64,000 nucleotides of DNA from Alteribacillus bidgolensis (GCF_002886255.1 NZ_KZ614149.1:2046001-2110000), one strand, 5' to 3'. Counted from the first letter of the stretch, positions 25,826-35,211 are shown. Program-made: numbers and translations. Notes: a model not told the origin generated them from the letters alone.

Positions 25826-26785
25826 TTATATAGAAAGTTCTTGAGAGAGACGATACATATCTCTATCAATTTCATGAGTTTCAGAAAGTGCCTCTGAAAT
25901 GTTTTTATGAACCACTTTATTGTTTCTTATACCAACCATACAACCTTGCTCTCCATTTAATAAAAGTTCAACCGCATTTGCTCCAAGACGGCTTGCAAGT
26001 ACGCGGTCATATGCAGTAGGAGATCCGCCGCGCTGAATATGACCTAGCACGGTGACGCGTGTTTCTAAATTGGTTTCTTCTTTAATTCTCTGACTAAACT
26101 CAGGGCCGCTGCCAACACCTTCTGCAACAATGATGATACTGTGCTTTTTCCCCCGTTCATGTCCTCTTCTTAACCTGCCGACAATATCTTCCATATGGTG
26201 TTCTTCTTCTGGAATAAGGATTGTTTCTGCTCCGTCTGCTAAACCTGACCAAAGTGCAATATCTCCGGCGTTTCTTCCCATGACTTCAATCACGTAAGTC
26301 CGCTCATGAGAGGTAGCAGTGTCACGTATTTTGTCAATTGCATCAATGACTGTATTAAGCGCCGTATCAAAACCTATAGTATAGTCCGTTCCTGGGATAT
26401 CATTATCGATTGTTCCTGGAACACCAATGGTAGGATAACCAAGCTCTGTTAGTTTTTCTGCTCCTCGGAAAGATCCGTCTCCTCCTATTACTACTAGTCC
26501 TTGAATGCCTAATGCATTTAAATTTTCTATTGCTTTCTGCCTTCCTTCAGGGGTTTTAAACTCCTCACAGCGAGCTGTATATAATTTCGTGCCGCCCTTG
26601 TGAATAATATCACCAACATCTCCAATTTCCAGCTTATCAATTTCGTTATTGATTAAACCTGCATAGCCGTATTTCACACCATATACTTCCACTCCATGAT
26701 AAATAGCTTTACGGACTACCGCCCGGATTGCTGCATTCATCCCTGGAGAGTCGCCCCCGCTTGTCAGTACTCCAATTTTTTTCAT
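25826..26785 (-). CDS. pfkA: 6-phosphofructokinase
   Basis: ATP-dependent phosphorylation of fructose-6-phosphate, the committed step of glycolysis. It has 319 residues, standard for bacterial PfkA. The ATP loop is TSGGDSPGMNAAIRA near the N-terminus, followed by GGDGSFRGA and the catalytic PGTIDNDIPGTDYTIG with its conserved Asp residues. MGRNAGDIA and HIQRGGSPTAYDR are also conserved. AAGGAGTGAATATAAC precedes the ATG. In B. subtilis accA is directly upstream. Here 635 bp with three repeat elements separate them, so pfkA-pyk probably has its own promoter. Confidence 0.96.
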   Translation of the reverse strand: MKKIGVLTSGGDSPGMNAAIRAVVRKAIYHGVEVYGVKYGYAGLINNEIDKLEIGDVGDIIHKGGTKLYTARCEEFKTPEGRQKAIENLNALGIQGLVVIGGDGSFRGAEKLTELGYPTIGVPGTIDNDIPGTDYTIGFDTALNTVIDAIDKIRDTATSHERTYVIEVMGRNAGDIALWSGLADGAETILIPEEEHHMEDIVGRLRRGHERGKKHSIIIVAEGVGSGPEFSQRIKEETNLETRVTVLGHIQRGGSPTAYDRVLASRLGANAVELLLNGEQGCMVGIRNNKVVHKNISEALSETHEIDRDMYRLSQELSI

Positions 26786-26881
26786 GTTATATTCACTCCT
26801 TATTTCATAGTAAAGATCTATTTTTAACTCATTACATTAAACCATTTTCAAAATTAGGTTTGCAAAAAATAATAAAAGCAA

Positions 26882-27110
26882 TTAAGAAAAGCGAAAGCGC
26901 CCCTGTTTTAAATGACGTTCGGCTAAGTTCCTCACGTCCTGTGAGAACGCCGAACTGGCTTGTCCTGGATAGGCTGTCTTCTGCGCCCGGAACAGGACGT
27001 TCGCGATCTTAGCAGAAGATCCTTCATATTGCGAATCTAGCAAAAGTTCCTTAAACCATCTCGGGCCTCCGAGAGGCTGGGCGCTGAAGCTAGACATCAG
27101 AGCGCAAAAT
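26882..27110 (+). repeat. Repeat A, long copy
   Basis: A 229-bp GC-richer element beginning AAGAAAAGCGAAAGCGCCC and ending with GAGAGGCTGGGCGCTGAAGC, TAGACATC and GCGCAAAAT. It matches 29311-29500 along most of its length; shared blocks include AATGACGTTCG, GAGAACGCCGAACTGGCTTG, AGCAAAAGTTCCTTAAACCA and GGGCCTCCGAGAGGCTGGGC. Relative to that copy it has about 40 extra bases. Confidence 0.85.
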
Positions 27111-27129
27111 TTTATACATTCCTATATTA

Positions 27130-27220
27130 TTAGATAAACTCGGCTTACCGCCGGGTCCTTATGGCGGAAGTCAGTTTCACTTATACTTTGTTCCTTTAAC
27201 AAAGTTAAAATTTTGTAAAG
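27130..27220 (+). repeat. Repeat B, full-length copy
   Basis: TTAGATAAACTCGGCTTACC at the left, CCGGGTCCTTATGGCGG, TTTCACTTATACTTTG and CTTTAACAAAGTTAAAATTT at the right. It directly follows repeat A, as at 29523. Confidence 0.85.
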
Positions 27221-27305
27221 TATATAAAACAGACCATATGTTAGAAAACTTCTTTATCTTATTTCCGTCCAATGTGAAATTTTCTTACAATTAAAAACAC
27301 TATTA

Positions 27306-27380
27306 TTAGAAAAACTCGGCTGGCCGCTGAATCCTTATGGCAATATACTTTGATCCTTTAGGAAAGTTAAACTTTCCTAA
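27306..27380 (+). repeat. Repeat B, shorter copy
   Basis: TTAGAAAAACTCGGCTGGCC, CCTTATGGCAATATACTTTG and GGAAAGTTAAACTTTCCTAA match the family. About 17 bp between the GGCGG and TATACTTTG blocks are missing. Confidence 0.8.
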
Positions 27381-27390
27381 ATTACAAAGA

Positions 27391-27420
27391 AAAAATGCTT
27401 TCCGACACACTCAGAAAGCA
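27391..27420 (-). terminator. Terminator of accA
   Basis: TGCTTTC and GAAAGCA form a 7-bp stem touching the accA stop codon. TTTTTTC follows on the minus strand. Confidence 0.75.
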
Positions 27421-28404
27421 CTAATTCTCTCGTTCACCAGTGACAACGCTTTCACCGGTTACTTCGCCGATCTGTTTGTATTTTTCGTAACGTTCTGCGA
27501 TTAATTCGTCAGCAGTTCTTTGACAGAGATTATGTAAGGAACGCTCTAAAACGTCATCCATATAGGAAGCCTGTTTTTCCAAATTTTTATGAGCCCCGCC
27601 TTTTACCTCTTTTATCATTTCATCAATAATACCTAATTCTTTTAAGTCCGGGGCAGTGATGCGCATCGTTTGTGCTGCTTGTTTGGCATAGCTTGCATCT
27701 TTCCATAGCAAGGCAGCAGCACCTTCAGGGGATATAACAGAATAGGTTGAGTTTTCAAGCATATGGATTTGGTTGCCGACTCCTAGCGCTAAAGCACCTC
27801 CGCTTCCCCCTTCTCCGATCACAATGCTTATAATAGGCACACGCAGCCCTGCCATTTCTAACAAATTACGTGCAATTGCTTCGCTTTGTCCGCGTTCTTC
27901 TGCTGCTTTCCCAGGGTATGCTCCCTTTGTATCAATGAAACATATTACAGGCCTAGAAAATTTCTCAGCTTGTTTCATCAACCGCAATGCTTTTCTATAC
28001 CCTTCTGGATGCGGCATGCCGAAATTGCGCCGGATGTTTTCCTTTGTATCTTTTCCGCGCTGGTGGCCGATCACGGTTACTGGTTGTCCTTTATATTTTG
28101 CAATTCCGCCGACAATCGCTTCGTCATCTCCGTAAAGCCGGTCCCCATGAAGTTCTAGAAAGTCGGTGAACAGTTGATTAATATAGTCAAATGTTGTGGG
28201 ACGCTCCCCATGCCTGGCAATTTGAACACGCTGCCACGGCGTGAGATTCCCGTATATATCGTCTTCTAGCTGCTTGAGGCGATCTTCTAAATTAGTAATT
28301 TCACCGCTCAAGTCTATGTCTTTTTCTTCTGTAAAAGATTTTAATTCATTTATCTTTTCACGAAGTTCAATTACAGGCTTTTCAAAGGGTAAATAACTAT
28401 GCAA
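27421..28404 (-). CDS. accA: Acetyl-CoA carboxylase carboxyltransferase subunit alpha
   Basis: With AccD it forms the carboxyltransferase that moves CO2 from biotin carrier protein to acetyl-CoA, giving malonyl-CoA for fatty acid synthesis. It has 327 residues. FEKPVIELREKI is the N-terminal helix, GERPTTFDYI and HGDRLYGDDEAIVGG the conserved core, and GEGGSGGALALGVGN the oxyanion-loop region. The start is TTG 28404, well placed after AAGGAGGTGACAAGCA. It starts 14 bp after accD stops, so the two subunits are made from one message. The operon is bracketed by directly repeated A+B composites. Confidence 0.96.
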   Translation of the reverse strand: MHSYLPFEKPVIELREKINELKSFTEEKDIDLSGEITNLEDRLKQLEDDIYGNLTPWQRVQIARHGERPTTFDYINQLFTDFLELHGDRLYGDDEAIVGGIAKYKGQPVTVIGHQRGKDTKENIRRNFGMPHPEGYRKALRLMKQAEKFSRPVICFIDTKGAYPGKAAEERGQSEAIARNLLEMAGLRVPIISIVIGEGGSGGALALGVGNQIHMLENSTYSVISPEGAAALLWKDASYAKQAAQTMRITAPDLKELGIIDEMIKEVKGGAHKNLEKQASYMDDVLERSLHNLCQRTADELIAERYEKYKQIGEVTGESVVTGEREN

Positions 28405-28418
28405 TGCTTGTCACCTCC

Positions 28419-29276
28419 TTACTTCTCTTTGTAACCATGTATATCTAAAATTGAGCTTAACGTTTCTTTCATCTCTTGTCTAGGTACAACCTTATCGAGT
28501 TGTCCATGCTTTAATAAAAACTCAGCTGTTTGAAAATCTTCCGGTAATTCTTGACGAATGGTTTGTTCGATAATTCTGCGTCCCGCAAAACCGATCAGTG
28601 CTGCCGGTTCGGCCAAATTGTAATCACCAAGAGAAGCAAAACTTGCTGATACTCCTCCTGTGGTAGGATGCGTCATAACGGATACAAATAATAAACCTGC
28701 TTCATCAAGCCTTTTTAGGGCAGCACTTGTTTTTGCCATTTGCATTAGGCTGAGTACACCCTCTTGCATACGCGCTCCTCCTGAAGCAGAAAACATAATA
28801 AAAGGACGTTGTTTTGATAACGCTTGTTCGATGGCACGGGTGATTTTTTCTCCTACAGCAGAACCCATGCTTCCCATGCGAAACCTTTGATCCATCACAC
28901 CAATAACAACAGGACATCCTTCTATATATCCTTCACCTGTAACTACCGCCTCATTCAATTTCGTTTTTTGGCGGTCTTTTTCAAGTTTTTGTTCATACTC
29001 AGGAAACGATAAAGGATCTCTAGAAGTAATATCCGTATTGATTTCAACGAACGTCCCCTCTTCAACTAAGGAGTTGATTCGCTCATAAGCAGTCATAGGC
29101 AGATGATGACCGCAGCTGATGCAAACCATATCATGTTTTTTTAGTTCTTTCGTATAAACAATGGATTTGCATTCTGGACATTTTGTCATGACGCCATCAT
29201 TCATTTTGACTGGCTGCTGGCGTTCTGATGGAATCTTCGCGTATTTTCTTTTTTTATTGAAAAAATCCTTTAACAC
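28419..29276 (-). CDS. accD: Acetyl-CoA carboxylase carboxyltransferase subunit beta
   Basis: Beta subunit of the carboxyltransferase, 285 residues. The N-terminal zinc ribbon has CPEC (about residue 33) and CISC (about residue 52), which closes over the active site and can bind mRNA in E. coli. The crotonase-like core contains FSASGGARMQEG and THPTTGGVSASFASLGD, the acetyl-CoA and oxyanion region. The start codon is GTG after AAAGAAGGTG. It is the first gene of accD-accA. In B. subtilis malic enzyme is close upstream; here 745 bp of repeats and hairpins intervene. Confidence 0.95.
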   Translation of the reverse strand: MLKDFFNKKRKYAKIPSERQQPVKMNDGVMTKCPECKSIVYTKELKKHDMVCISCGHHLPMTAYERINSLVEEGTFVEINTDITSRDPLSFPEYEQKLEKDRQKTKLNEAVVTGEGYIEGCPVVIGVMDQRFRMGSMGSAVGEKITRAIEQALSKQRPFIMFSASGGARMQEGVLSLMQMAKTSAALKRLDEAGLLFVSVMTHPTTGGVSASFASLGDYNLAEPAALIGFAGRRIIEQTIRQELPEDFQTAEFLLKHGQLDKVVPRQEMKETLSSILDIHGYKEK

Positions 29277-29310
29277 GAGGACACCTTCTTTACTATCTGT
29301 ACTATGTTAA

Positions 29311-29500
29311 ATAAGAAAAGCGTTTTAAATGACGTTCGCGCTAACTTCCTTACGTCGTGTGAGAACGCCGAACTGGCTTGCCCTGGATGTGCTGACTTTT
29401 GCGCCCGGAACACGATGTTCGCGAATCTAGCAAAAGTTCCTTAAACCATCTTGGGCCTCCGAGAGGCTGGGCGCTGAAGCTAGACATCAAAAGCGCAAAA
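29311..29500 (+). repeat. Repeat A, second copy
   Basis: About 190 bp, the same orientation as and strongly similar to 26882-27110, from ATAAGAAAAGCG to AAGCGCAAAATTTTTTATAC. It lacks a left-hand GAAAGCGCCCCTG block and a middle block of about 25 bp present in the first copy. Confidence 0.85.
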
Positions 29501-29522
29501 TTTTTTATACTTTCTTATCTTA

Positions 29523-29586
29523 TTAGAAAAACTCGGCTTGCCGCCGAGTCCTTATGGCGGAAGTGGTAGTTTCACTTATACTTTGT
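29523..29586 (+). repeat. Repeat B, copy truncated on the right
   Basis: TTAGAAAAACTCGGCTTGCC, CCGAGTCCTTATGGCGGAAG and TTTCACTTATACTTTG match the family. The right inverted end is missing. Confidence 0.8.
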
Positions 29587-29798
29587 CAAAAGGCACTTTT
29601 TTCAAGGTAATGTTGTAAAGAAAAGCACAATCTCTTTGTAAGATAATCTTCTTTTGGCAGATTGCAATAGTCCTAAATGCAGTATTTCCTCTTTACTATT
29701 ACGTATACAAGCAAGTGAACAGCTTCTGTACATATATTCATACTTGTTTGTGCAAATGATCCCGACTTTTTTTCTTTTAAAATACTTCTCTTAGAAAA

Positions 29799-29874
29799 AA
29801 AGAGCAGTGATTTTAACAAGCAGGCATTGCCTGCTTGTTAAATGAAATTGCCTTTCCAAATAAAACTGCTCTTA
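29799..29874 (-). terminator. Nested hairpin, probable terminator of ytsJ
   Basis: An outer 9-bp stem (AAGAGCAGT 29800-29808 with ACTGCTCTT 29865-29873) encloses a perfect 14-bp stem with a 3-base loop (29812-29825 with 29829-29842). On the minus strand the outer stem runs into TTTTTTTCT. The U tract and position after ytsJ make it a terminator. The strong inner hairpin is unusual. Confidence 0.65.
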
Positions 29875-30021
29875 CAACTTCTCGAACAGAGGAGTGACCG
29901 ACTTAATGACGATCGCTCTAATCCGTCCAGACGACAGCTTGCTTCAACTACCAACCTGCCATATTTCTTTGCCCACTATTAGGCAGCGTTTTTTTTTACG
30001 TTTCACCGTGATTTTTCCTTG

Positions 30022-31260
30022 TTATGCTTTATCAATAATAGAAAGCCTTCTTGTCTTTTCCGCTACTTCCTCGGGATTGACCTCTTTACGTGCTACCCCG
30101 GTTTCCATGGCTGTGCGGGCTACGGCTGCGGCCACAGCCGGTGCAACTCGTCCATCAAACGGAGCCGGTATTACATAGTCTGGTGTTAGTTCTTTTTGGT
30201 CAATTAAATCCGCAATAGCATAAACTGCTGCTTTTTTCATTTCTTCATTAATAATTGTAGCATTAACATCTAATGCCCCGCGGAAGATTCCAGGAAAAGC
30301 AAGGACATTATTTACTTGATTCGGAAAGTCCGAGCGGCCTGTTCCTATTACTTTTGCTCCGGCTTCCTTTGCATCTTCAGGCATTATTTCCGGATCAGGA
30401 TTTGCCATCGCAAAAATGATAGGATCATCATTCATCGTTTGTATCATTTCTTTCGTTAATGCACCTGCTACGGATACCCCAATAAACACATCAGTGTTTT
30501 TAATGACATCAGCAAGTTTACCTTCGGCTCTGTCTTTATTCGTAACTTTTGCAATCTCAGCCTTCACATCATTCATGCCGTATGTTCTACCGTCATAAAT
30601 AGCACCTTTAGAGTCACATAAAATGACATCACGCACGCCTAGACGCTGCAATAACTTTATAATAGCAATTCCTGCAGAACCAGCCCCATTGACCACAATT
30701 CGAATTTCAGATAAAGATTTTCCGTTTACTTTTAATGCGTTAATTAAACCGGCAGCTGTTACGATAGCTGTACCGTGCTGATCATCATGGAAGACTGGAA
30801 TATTTGTTTCTTTTTTTAATCTTTCTTCAATAATAAAGCAATTTGGAGCAGCAATATCTTCTAGGTTAACCCCGCCAAAAGTTGGCTGCATCAATTTTAC
30901 TGTTTCCACGATTCGATCAACATCTGTAGTGTCTAAGCAAACAGGAAACGCATCCACTCCGGCAAAAGACTTAAATAAAACTGCTTTACCTTCCATGACA
31001 GGAAGCGCTGCTTCAGGGCCGATATTTCCTAGACCCAATACTGCTGTACCATCGGAAACAACAGCTACCATGTTTCCTTTCATTGTATACTCAAAAACAT
31101 TCTGTTTGTCATCGAAAATAGCTTTACAAGGCTCAGCCACTCCCGGGGAATAAGCAAGGCTTAAGTCCTTAGCGTTTCTTACTGGAACTTTTGATTTGGA
31201 TTCCAGCTTTCCTTGGTTCTCCCGGTGAATATGCAAAGCTTCTTCTCTTGTCGTTGACAA
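30022..31260 (-). CDS. ytsJ: NAD(P)-dependent malic enzyme (YtsJ type)
   Basis: Oxidative decarboxylation of malate to pyruvate. It is the short single-domain form of 412 residues that aligns along its length with B. subtilis YtsJ, the NADPH-forming malic enzyme. Conserved blocks are SLAYSPGVAEPC, the active-site DGTAVLGLGNIGPEAALPVMEGK and FHDDQHGTAIV. The Rossmann motif is NGAGSAGIA. I start at TTG 31260, eight bases after GAAGGAGAG; upstream in-frame codons to 31335 are not YtsJ-like. The neighbour order dnaE-ytsJ-accD-accA-pfkA-pyk is that of B. subtilis. Confidence 0.93.
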   Translation of the reverse strand: MSTTREEALHIHRENQGKLESKSKVPVRNAKDLSLAYSPGVAEPCKAIFDDKQNVFEYTMKGNMVAVVSDGTAVLGLGNIGPEAALPVMEGKAVLFKSFAGVDAFPVCLDTTDVDRIVETVKLMQPTFGGVNLEDIAAPNCFIIEERLKKETNIPVFHDDQHGTAIVTAAGLINALKVNGKSLSEIRIVVNGAGSAGIAIIKLLQRLGVRDVILCDSKGAIYDGRTYGMNDVKAEIAKVTNKDRAEGKLADVIKNTDVFIGVSVAGALTKEMIQTMNDDPIIFAMANPDPEIMPEDAKEAGAKVIGTGRSDFPNQVNNVLAFPGIFRGALDVNATIINEEMKKAAVYAIADLIDQKELTPDYVIPAPFDGRVAPAVAAAVARTAMETGVARKEVNPEEVAEKTRRLSIIDKA

Positions 31261-31377
31261 AATCTCCACTCTCCTTCTTCCATGATCCGTGCGGCCTTTT
31301 CTTATTGTATGGTTAAAACGAACTGACCACAGCAAAACTTATCTTATTATAACAGATGAGATAGACATGTTCACCCT

Positions 31378-34300
31378 CTATGCCTTTTTTAACACAACAA
31401 ATTCTTCTCCCAATATTTGTTTTAATTCCTCTAAGCATGGAGTTGAGCCATCTGTACGAAATCTATCTGCTAATTTAATCACTTTGTTTTCTTGTTCATA
31501 AACAAGGCATACTTGTACACCGCCTGGATATTTGCCTAGTATCTGTTTTATTTTTTCTGCAGCTGTTTTCTCATTTTTTTGTTTTTCTATTTTTAAAAAC
31601 AAAAGATCATCTGACTGTTTCAGTATATCTTCTAAATAAAGCACATGATCAGCGAGCAGTTTTTGTTTCTTGCTTTTTCTGTCCTGCCTGCCGCCAATTA
31701 AGATAGGAATCTGCTCTGTCAGCATCTTTCTTATTTTTCGGTAAATGTTTGGGAAAATGACAATCTCCATATCTCCGGTTCCATCTGTAATTGTAAGAAA
31801 TGCCATACTCTGGCCATTTTTGGTCCTTACCTGTTTCATTTCTTCTACGATTCCTGCAGCCCATACTTTTCGTTGAGAAGCAGGAAGCCTGTCAAATAAA
31901 GATACCGGCTGAAATCGTGCAAGTATTTTTTGGTAACGGTCGAGCGGATGGCCGCTTAAATAAAATCCAGTAGCTTCTTTTTCTGCTTCAAAGCATTCAT
32001 TTTCAGAGAATGGTTTTGTCTGTACGAAACGAAAGTCATATTCTCCTTCAGAAATGAGCCCGCCAAGATCTTTTTGAAATTCAGCAAATTCGATTGCTCT
32101 TTCAATAGATGCCAGCATAACTGCACGATTATTAGCAAAATCATCAAGGGCTCCAGCTTTTATTAAAGATTCCAGCGCTCTCCTATTTATCACTTTTGGG
32201 TCCATCCTAACAATAAAATCAATCATACCTTGAAAATCTCCATGCTTTCTCTCTTCCAAGATAGAACGTACGAAATGTATATTTACTTGTTTAATAGCAA
32301 GCAGCCCAAAATATATATGATTTCTTGCCGCATAAAACCCTGCTTCACTGCGGTGAATAGAAGGTGGATTAACAGTTAATCCCTTTTGTTTCGCTTCTCT
32401 TAAATAGGCAGCTGTTTTTGATGGATTGTTCATATTCATCGTTAATAAAGCAGCATAAAAATAAGCTGGATAGTGAGTCTTTAAATAAGCGAGCTGATAG
32501 GCAATAAAGCTGTATGCTACTGCATGAGAACGATTGAACCCATAATCGGCAAATCGCACGATCAAATCGTATACTTTAGAAGCTTCGGATGGCGTACATC
32601 CCGTCTTTTCTGCACCAGTTACAAATCGGTCACGCTCTGTTTCTAAAATCTTTCTATTTTTTTTACTAACAGCTCGGCGAAGTAAATCGGCTTCACCAAA
32701 AGAATACCCGGCCATTTCAGAAGCAATTTGCATGATCTGTTCTTGATACACAATTACTCCATATGTCGGAGCTAAGATGTGTTTTATTCTGTCATGAGGA
32801 TAGTCCGGAGCAGAATGGCCATGTTTTCTTTTTGCATAGACAGGGATATTCTCCATTGGTCCCGGTCTGTAAAGGGCATTTACAGCAGCAATATCTTCAA
32901 ATGCTGTTGGTTTAATCTGCTGAAGAGCCTGCCTCATGCCTGTGGACTCCAATTGAAATACGCCGGTCGTATCACCTTCTGCCAGCATAGCATACGTTTT
33001 AGAATCATCAGCAGGAAGATCTCGTAAATAAATGGTTGTCCCTTCCTGTTTTTTAATAGTCCGCGTAATTCGCTCAAGCAGACTTAAATTTTTTAAACCA
33101 AGAAAATCCATCTTTAACAATCCTATTTCTTCTAGATGATCCATTGGATATTGGGTGAGCAGAAAGTCATCGCCTTTATGCATAAGCGGCACATGCTCTG
33201 TTAAAAGGTCTTCACTCATCACTACACCAGCAGCATGAACCGATGTATGCCGAGGAAGGCCTTCGATTTTTGAAGCCAGCTTAAGTATCGAAGCAGCCTG
33301 CGGTTCCCTTTGAATTAATTCTTGTAACGATACATCTGCTTTGTACGCTTTTTTTAATGTCATCCCCGGCTCTTGAGGGATAAAAGAAGCCATACGGTCA
33401 ATTAAGGCTTGAGGCGCTTCCATAATTCTCCCAGCATCTCTTATTGATGCACGCGCCCCAAAAGTACCGAATGTGACGATTTGAGCAACCCGCTGTTTTC
33501 CATACTTTTCTACTACATATTTAATGACTTCATCGCGCCGGTAATCTGGAAAATCAATGTCAATGTCAGGCATTGTTACCCGCTCAGGATTTAAAAAACG
33601 CTCAAATAATAAATCATGTTCTAAAGGATCTACATCCGTAATTTCCAGCACATAAGATACTAATGATCCTGCAGCAGACCCCCTTCCTGGCCCTACCAGC
33701 ATTCCTTGATTACGGGCATATCTTACCAAATCAGCAACAATTAAAAAATAATCATTGAACCCCATACGGTCAATAACTTGCAGCTCATAATCCAAACGTT
33801 CTGTTATTTTGTCTGTGATTTCATTATAACGGTACGCTGCTCCTTCATCACAAAGCCTTCTTAATTCTTGTTTTGCCGAATGGCCTGTAGGAAGCGGGAA
33901 TTTAGGCAGCAATGTTTGTTCAAAATCTATCTTCACATTGCATTTGGCTGCAATTTCAGCCGTTTTTAATAAAGAACCTTTTTCACCACCGAAGGCTTCT
34001 GTTATTTCATCCGTATATAGAAAATGGCCAGACAGATAGTCCGAACGGGCTTTTATGTTTTTTATTGCTGTCCCTTCTGCAATAGCTTTCAGCGCATAGA
34101 GCCCTTCTTTTTCTTCTTCGTCCGCCATGTGAATATTATTTCCCGCTGCAAACGGGACATTTGATTGTAAGGATAATTGCTCCCATACGTTCCATACATT
34201 ACTTTCGCCATGCACAGGCTGTTTCTCCAAATATACTCGTCCTTTATCAAGAGCTTTGATGTAACGCTCTAACACCTCTGCTGCCTTATTTTGCTCGTCT

Positions 34301-34704
34301 TGACGAATCAACTCAGCGACTTCACTATCTGCGTACGGAAGCAGAATAAAACAGTCTTTTATCCGTTCTGCAGCCGTTTGGAAATGGATATAGCCCTCTG
34401 TTTGTTTGATGGTAGACAGCTTCAGCAAAGCGCGGTACCCTTCATTATTTTCAGCAAGGAGAATGATTGGATAATCCCCCTCTAATTCTAAACCAGTCAT
34501 CCATAATTCCAGCCCGATAATCGGTTTTATTTCTTTTTCTATACATTGTTTATAAAAAGGAATGACACCGTGCATATTATTTTTATCTGTAATAGCAAGA
34601 GCAGACATGTTATCGTCAGCTGCTTTGTTAACAAGAGTACGAATTCTCGCTGTACTTTCAAGCAAGCTGTATTCCGTATGTGTATGTAAATGAACAAACT
34701 CCAT
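31378..34704 (-). CDS. dnaE: DNA polymerase III alpha subunit DnaE
   Basis: An 1108-residue replicative polymerase that extends primers, mainly on the lagging strand, before hand-off to PolC. The N-terminal PHP domain begins HLHTHTEYSLLES. The palm contains PDIDIDFPDYRRDEV with the catalytic aspartates, and GPGRGSAAGSLVSY precedes it. Tandem helix-hairpin-helix and OB-fold regions lie near the C-terminus (from about 980). No exonuclease domain is inserted in PHP, which separates it from PolC. Position next to ytrHI and ytsJ is as in B. subtilis. AGGAGATCC precedes the ATG. Confidence 0.96.
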   Translation of the reverse strand: MEFVHLHTHTEYSLLESTARIRTLVNKAADDNMSALAITDKNNMHGVIPFYKQCIEKEIKPIIGLELWMTGLELEGDYPIILLAENNEGYRALLKLSTIKQTEGYIHFQTAAERIKDCFILLPYADSEVAELIRQDEQNKAAEVLERYIKALDKGRVYLEKQPVHGESNVWNVWEQLSLQSNVPFAAGNNIHMADEEEKEGLYALKAIAEGTAIKNIKARSDYLSGHFLYTDEITEAFGGEKGSLLKTAEIAAKCNVKIDFEQTLLPKFPLPTGHSAKQELRRLCDEGAAYRYNEITDKITERLDYELQVIDRMGFNDYFLIVADLVRYARNQGMLVGPGRGSAAGSLVSYVLEITDVDPLEHDLLFERFLNPERVTMPDIDIDFPDYRRDEVIKYVVEKYGKQRVAQIVTFGTFGARASIRDAGRIMEAPQALIDRMASFIPQEPGMTLKKAYKADVSLQELIQREPQAASILKLASKIEGLPRHTSVHAAGVVMSEDLLTEHVPLMHKGDDFLLTQYPMDHLEEIGLLKMDFLGLKNLSLLERITRTIKKQEGTTIYLRDLPADDSKTYAMLAEGDTTGVFQLESTGMRQALQQIKPTAFEDIAAVNALYRPGPMENIPVYAKRKHGHSAPDYPHDRIKHILAPTYGVIVYQEQIMQIASEMAGYSFGEADLLRRAVSKKNRKILETERDRFVTGAEKTGCTPSEASKVYDLIVRFADYGFNRSHAVAYSFIAYQLAYLKTHYPAYFYAALLTMNMNNPSKTAAYLREAKQKGLTVNPPSIHRSEAGFYAARNHIYFGLLAIKQVNIHFVRSILEERKHGDFQGMIDFIVRMDPKVINRRALESLIKAGALDDFANNRAVMLASIERAIEFAEFQKDLGGLISEGEYDFRFVQTKPFSENECFEAEKEATGFYLSGHPLDRYQKILARFQPVSLFDRLPASQRKVWAAGIVEEMKQVRTKNGQSMAFLTITDGTGDMEIVIFPNIYRKIRKMLTEQIPILIGGRQDRKSKKQKLLADHVLYLEDILKQSDDLLFLKIEKQKNEKTAAEKIKQILGKYPGGVQVCLVYEQENKVIKLADRFRTDGSTPCLEELKQILGEEFVVLKKA

Positions 34705-34872
34705 AGCAGGATCTCCTTTTTGTACTTCTGCGTTCTTTATCCGGTTTTACGCCTTTCTTATAAGTATGAATAGCTTTTCCAAGGAAAACAAGCATATAAC
34801 ACCCCTTCTTTTCTTATATTTAATAAGAGAAAAAGTTGTCCTTGTTAAGAAATGATAAAGGGGGGAACCTCA

Positions 34873-35211
34873 GTGATAAGTCGAGAATTCGCAGGAACAT
34901 TGATTATGGACTTTTTTGTAGCATTTGGTGTCATTATAGGCGGCTCCATTATAGGCGGCATGGGCGCTTTATTAATTGGAAAACCCCCGTTGTCTACCAT
35001 CCACGACCTGGCTGCCAGCTTAAAAATTTGGGCGCTCGTTGCTGCTATTGGAGGAACCTTTGATGCCATCACTTCTCTTGAACGCGGTCTTTTGTCCGGT
35101 ACTCATGCTGATATTTTTAAAACACTTGCTATGATTTGTGCTGCATTGGGAGGAGCCAATACAGGAACACTTCTTATACAATGGATCACCCAGGAGCAAA
35201 TCACTCCATGA
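34873..35211 (+). CDS. ytrH: Sporulation membrane protein YtrH
   Basis: A 112-residue membrane protein of the YtrH family, made in the mother cell during sporulation in B. subtilis. Hydrophobic segments cover about 8-30, 55-75 and 85-105, with the conserved KIWALVAAIGGTFDAI and ALGGANTGTLLIQW stretches. The GTG start at 34873 is preceded by AAAGGGGGG with 7-base spacing; the ATG seven codons upstream overlaps that ribosome site. It is divergent from dnaE, as in B. subtilis, and overlaps ytrI by four bases. I could not place a sporulation sigma-factor promoter with confidence. Confidence 0.88.
   Translation: MISREFAGTLIMDFFVAFGVIIGGSIIGGMGALLIGKPPLSTIHDLAASLKIWALVAAIGGTFDAITSLERGLLSGTHADIFKTLAMICAALGGANTGTLLIQWITQEQITP

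Larger units (their letters stand above)
26786..27420. other. Repeat-filled interval between accA and pfkA
   Basis: This 635-bp interval contains repeat A (26882-27110), two copies of repeat B (27130-27220 and 27306-27380) and the accA terminator. A 71-codon frame runs through repeat A on the minus strand. It has no coding character, and I do not call it a gene. Confidence 0.7.
29277..30021. other. Long gene-free interval between ytsJ and accD
   Basis: This 745-bp interval holds repeat A (29311-29500), a truncated repeat B (29523-29586) and a nested hairpin (29799-29874). The stretches 29590-29790 and 29880-30010 contain no ORF, repeat or hairpin that I can recognise. The accD promoter is expected in this interval, but I cannot place it. 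Confidence 0.6.

Noticed and set aside
26882..27097. 71-codon open frame on the minus strand within repeat A
   Set aside because: It follows the repeat, lacks a ribosome binding site and is broken in the second and third copies, so it is not a gene.
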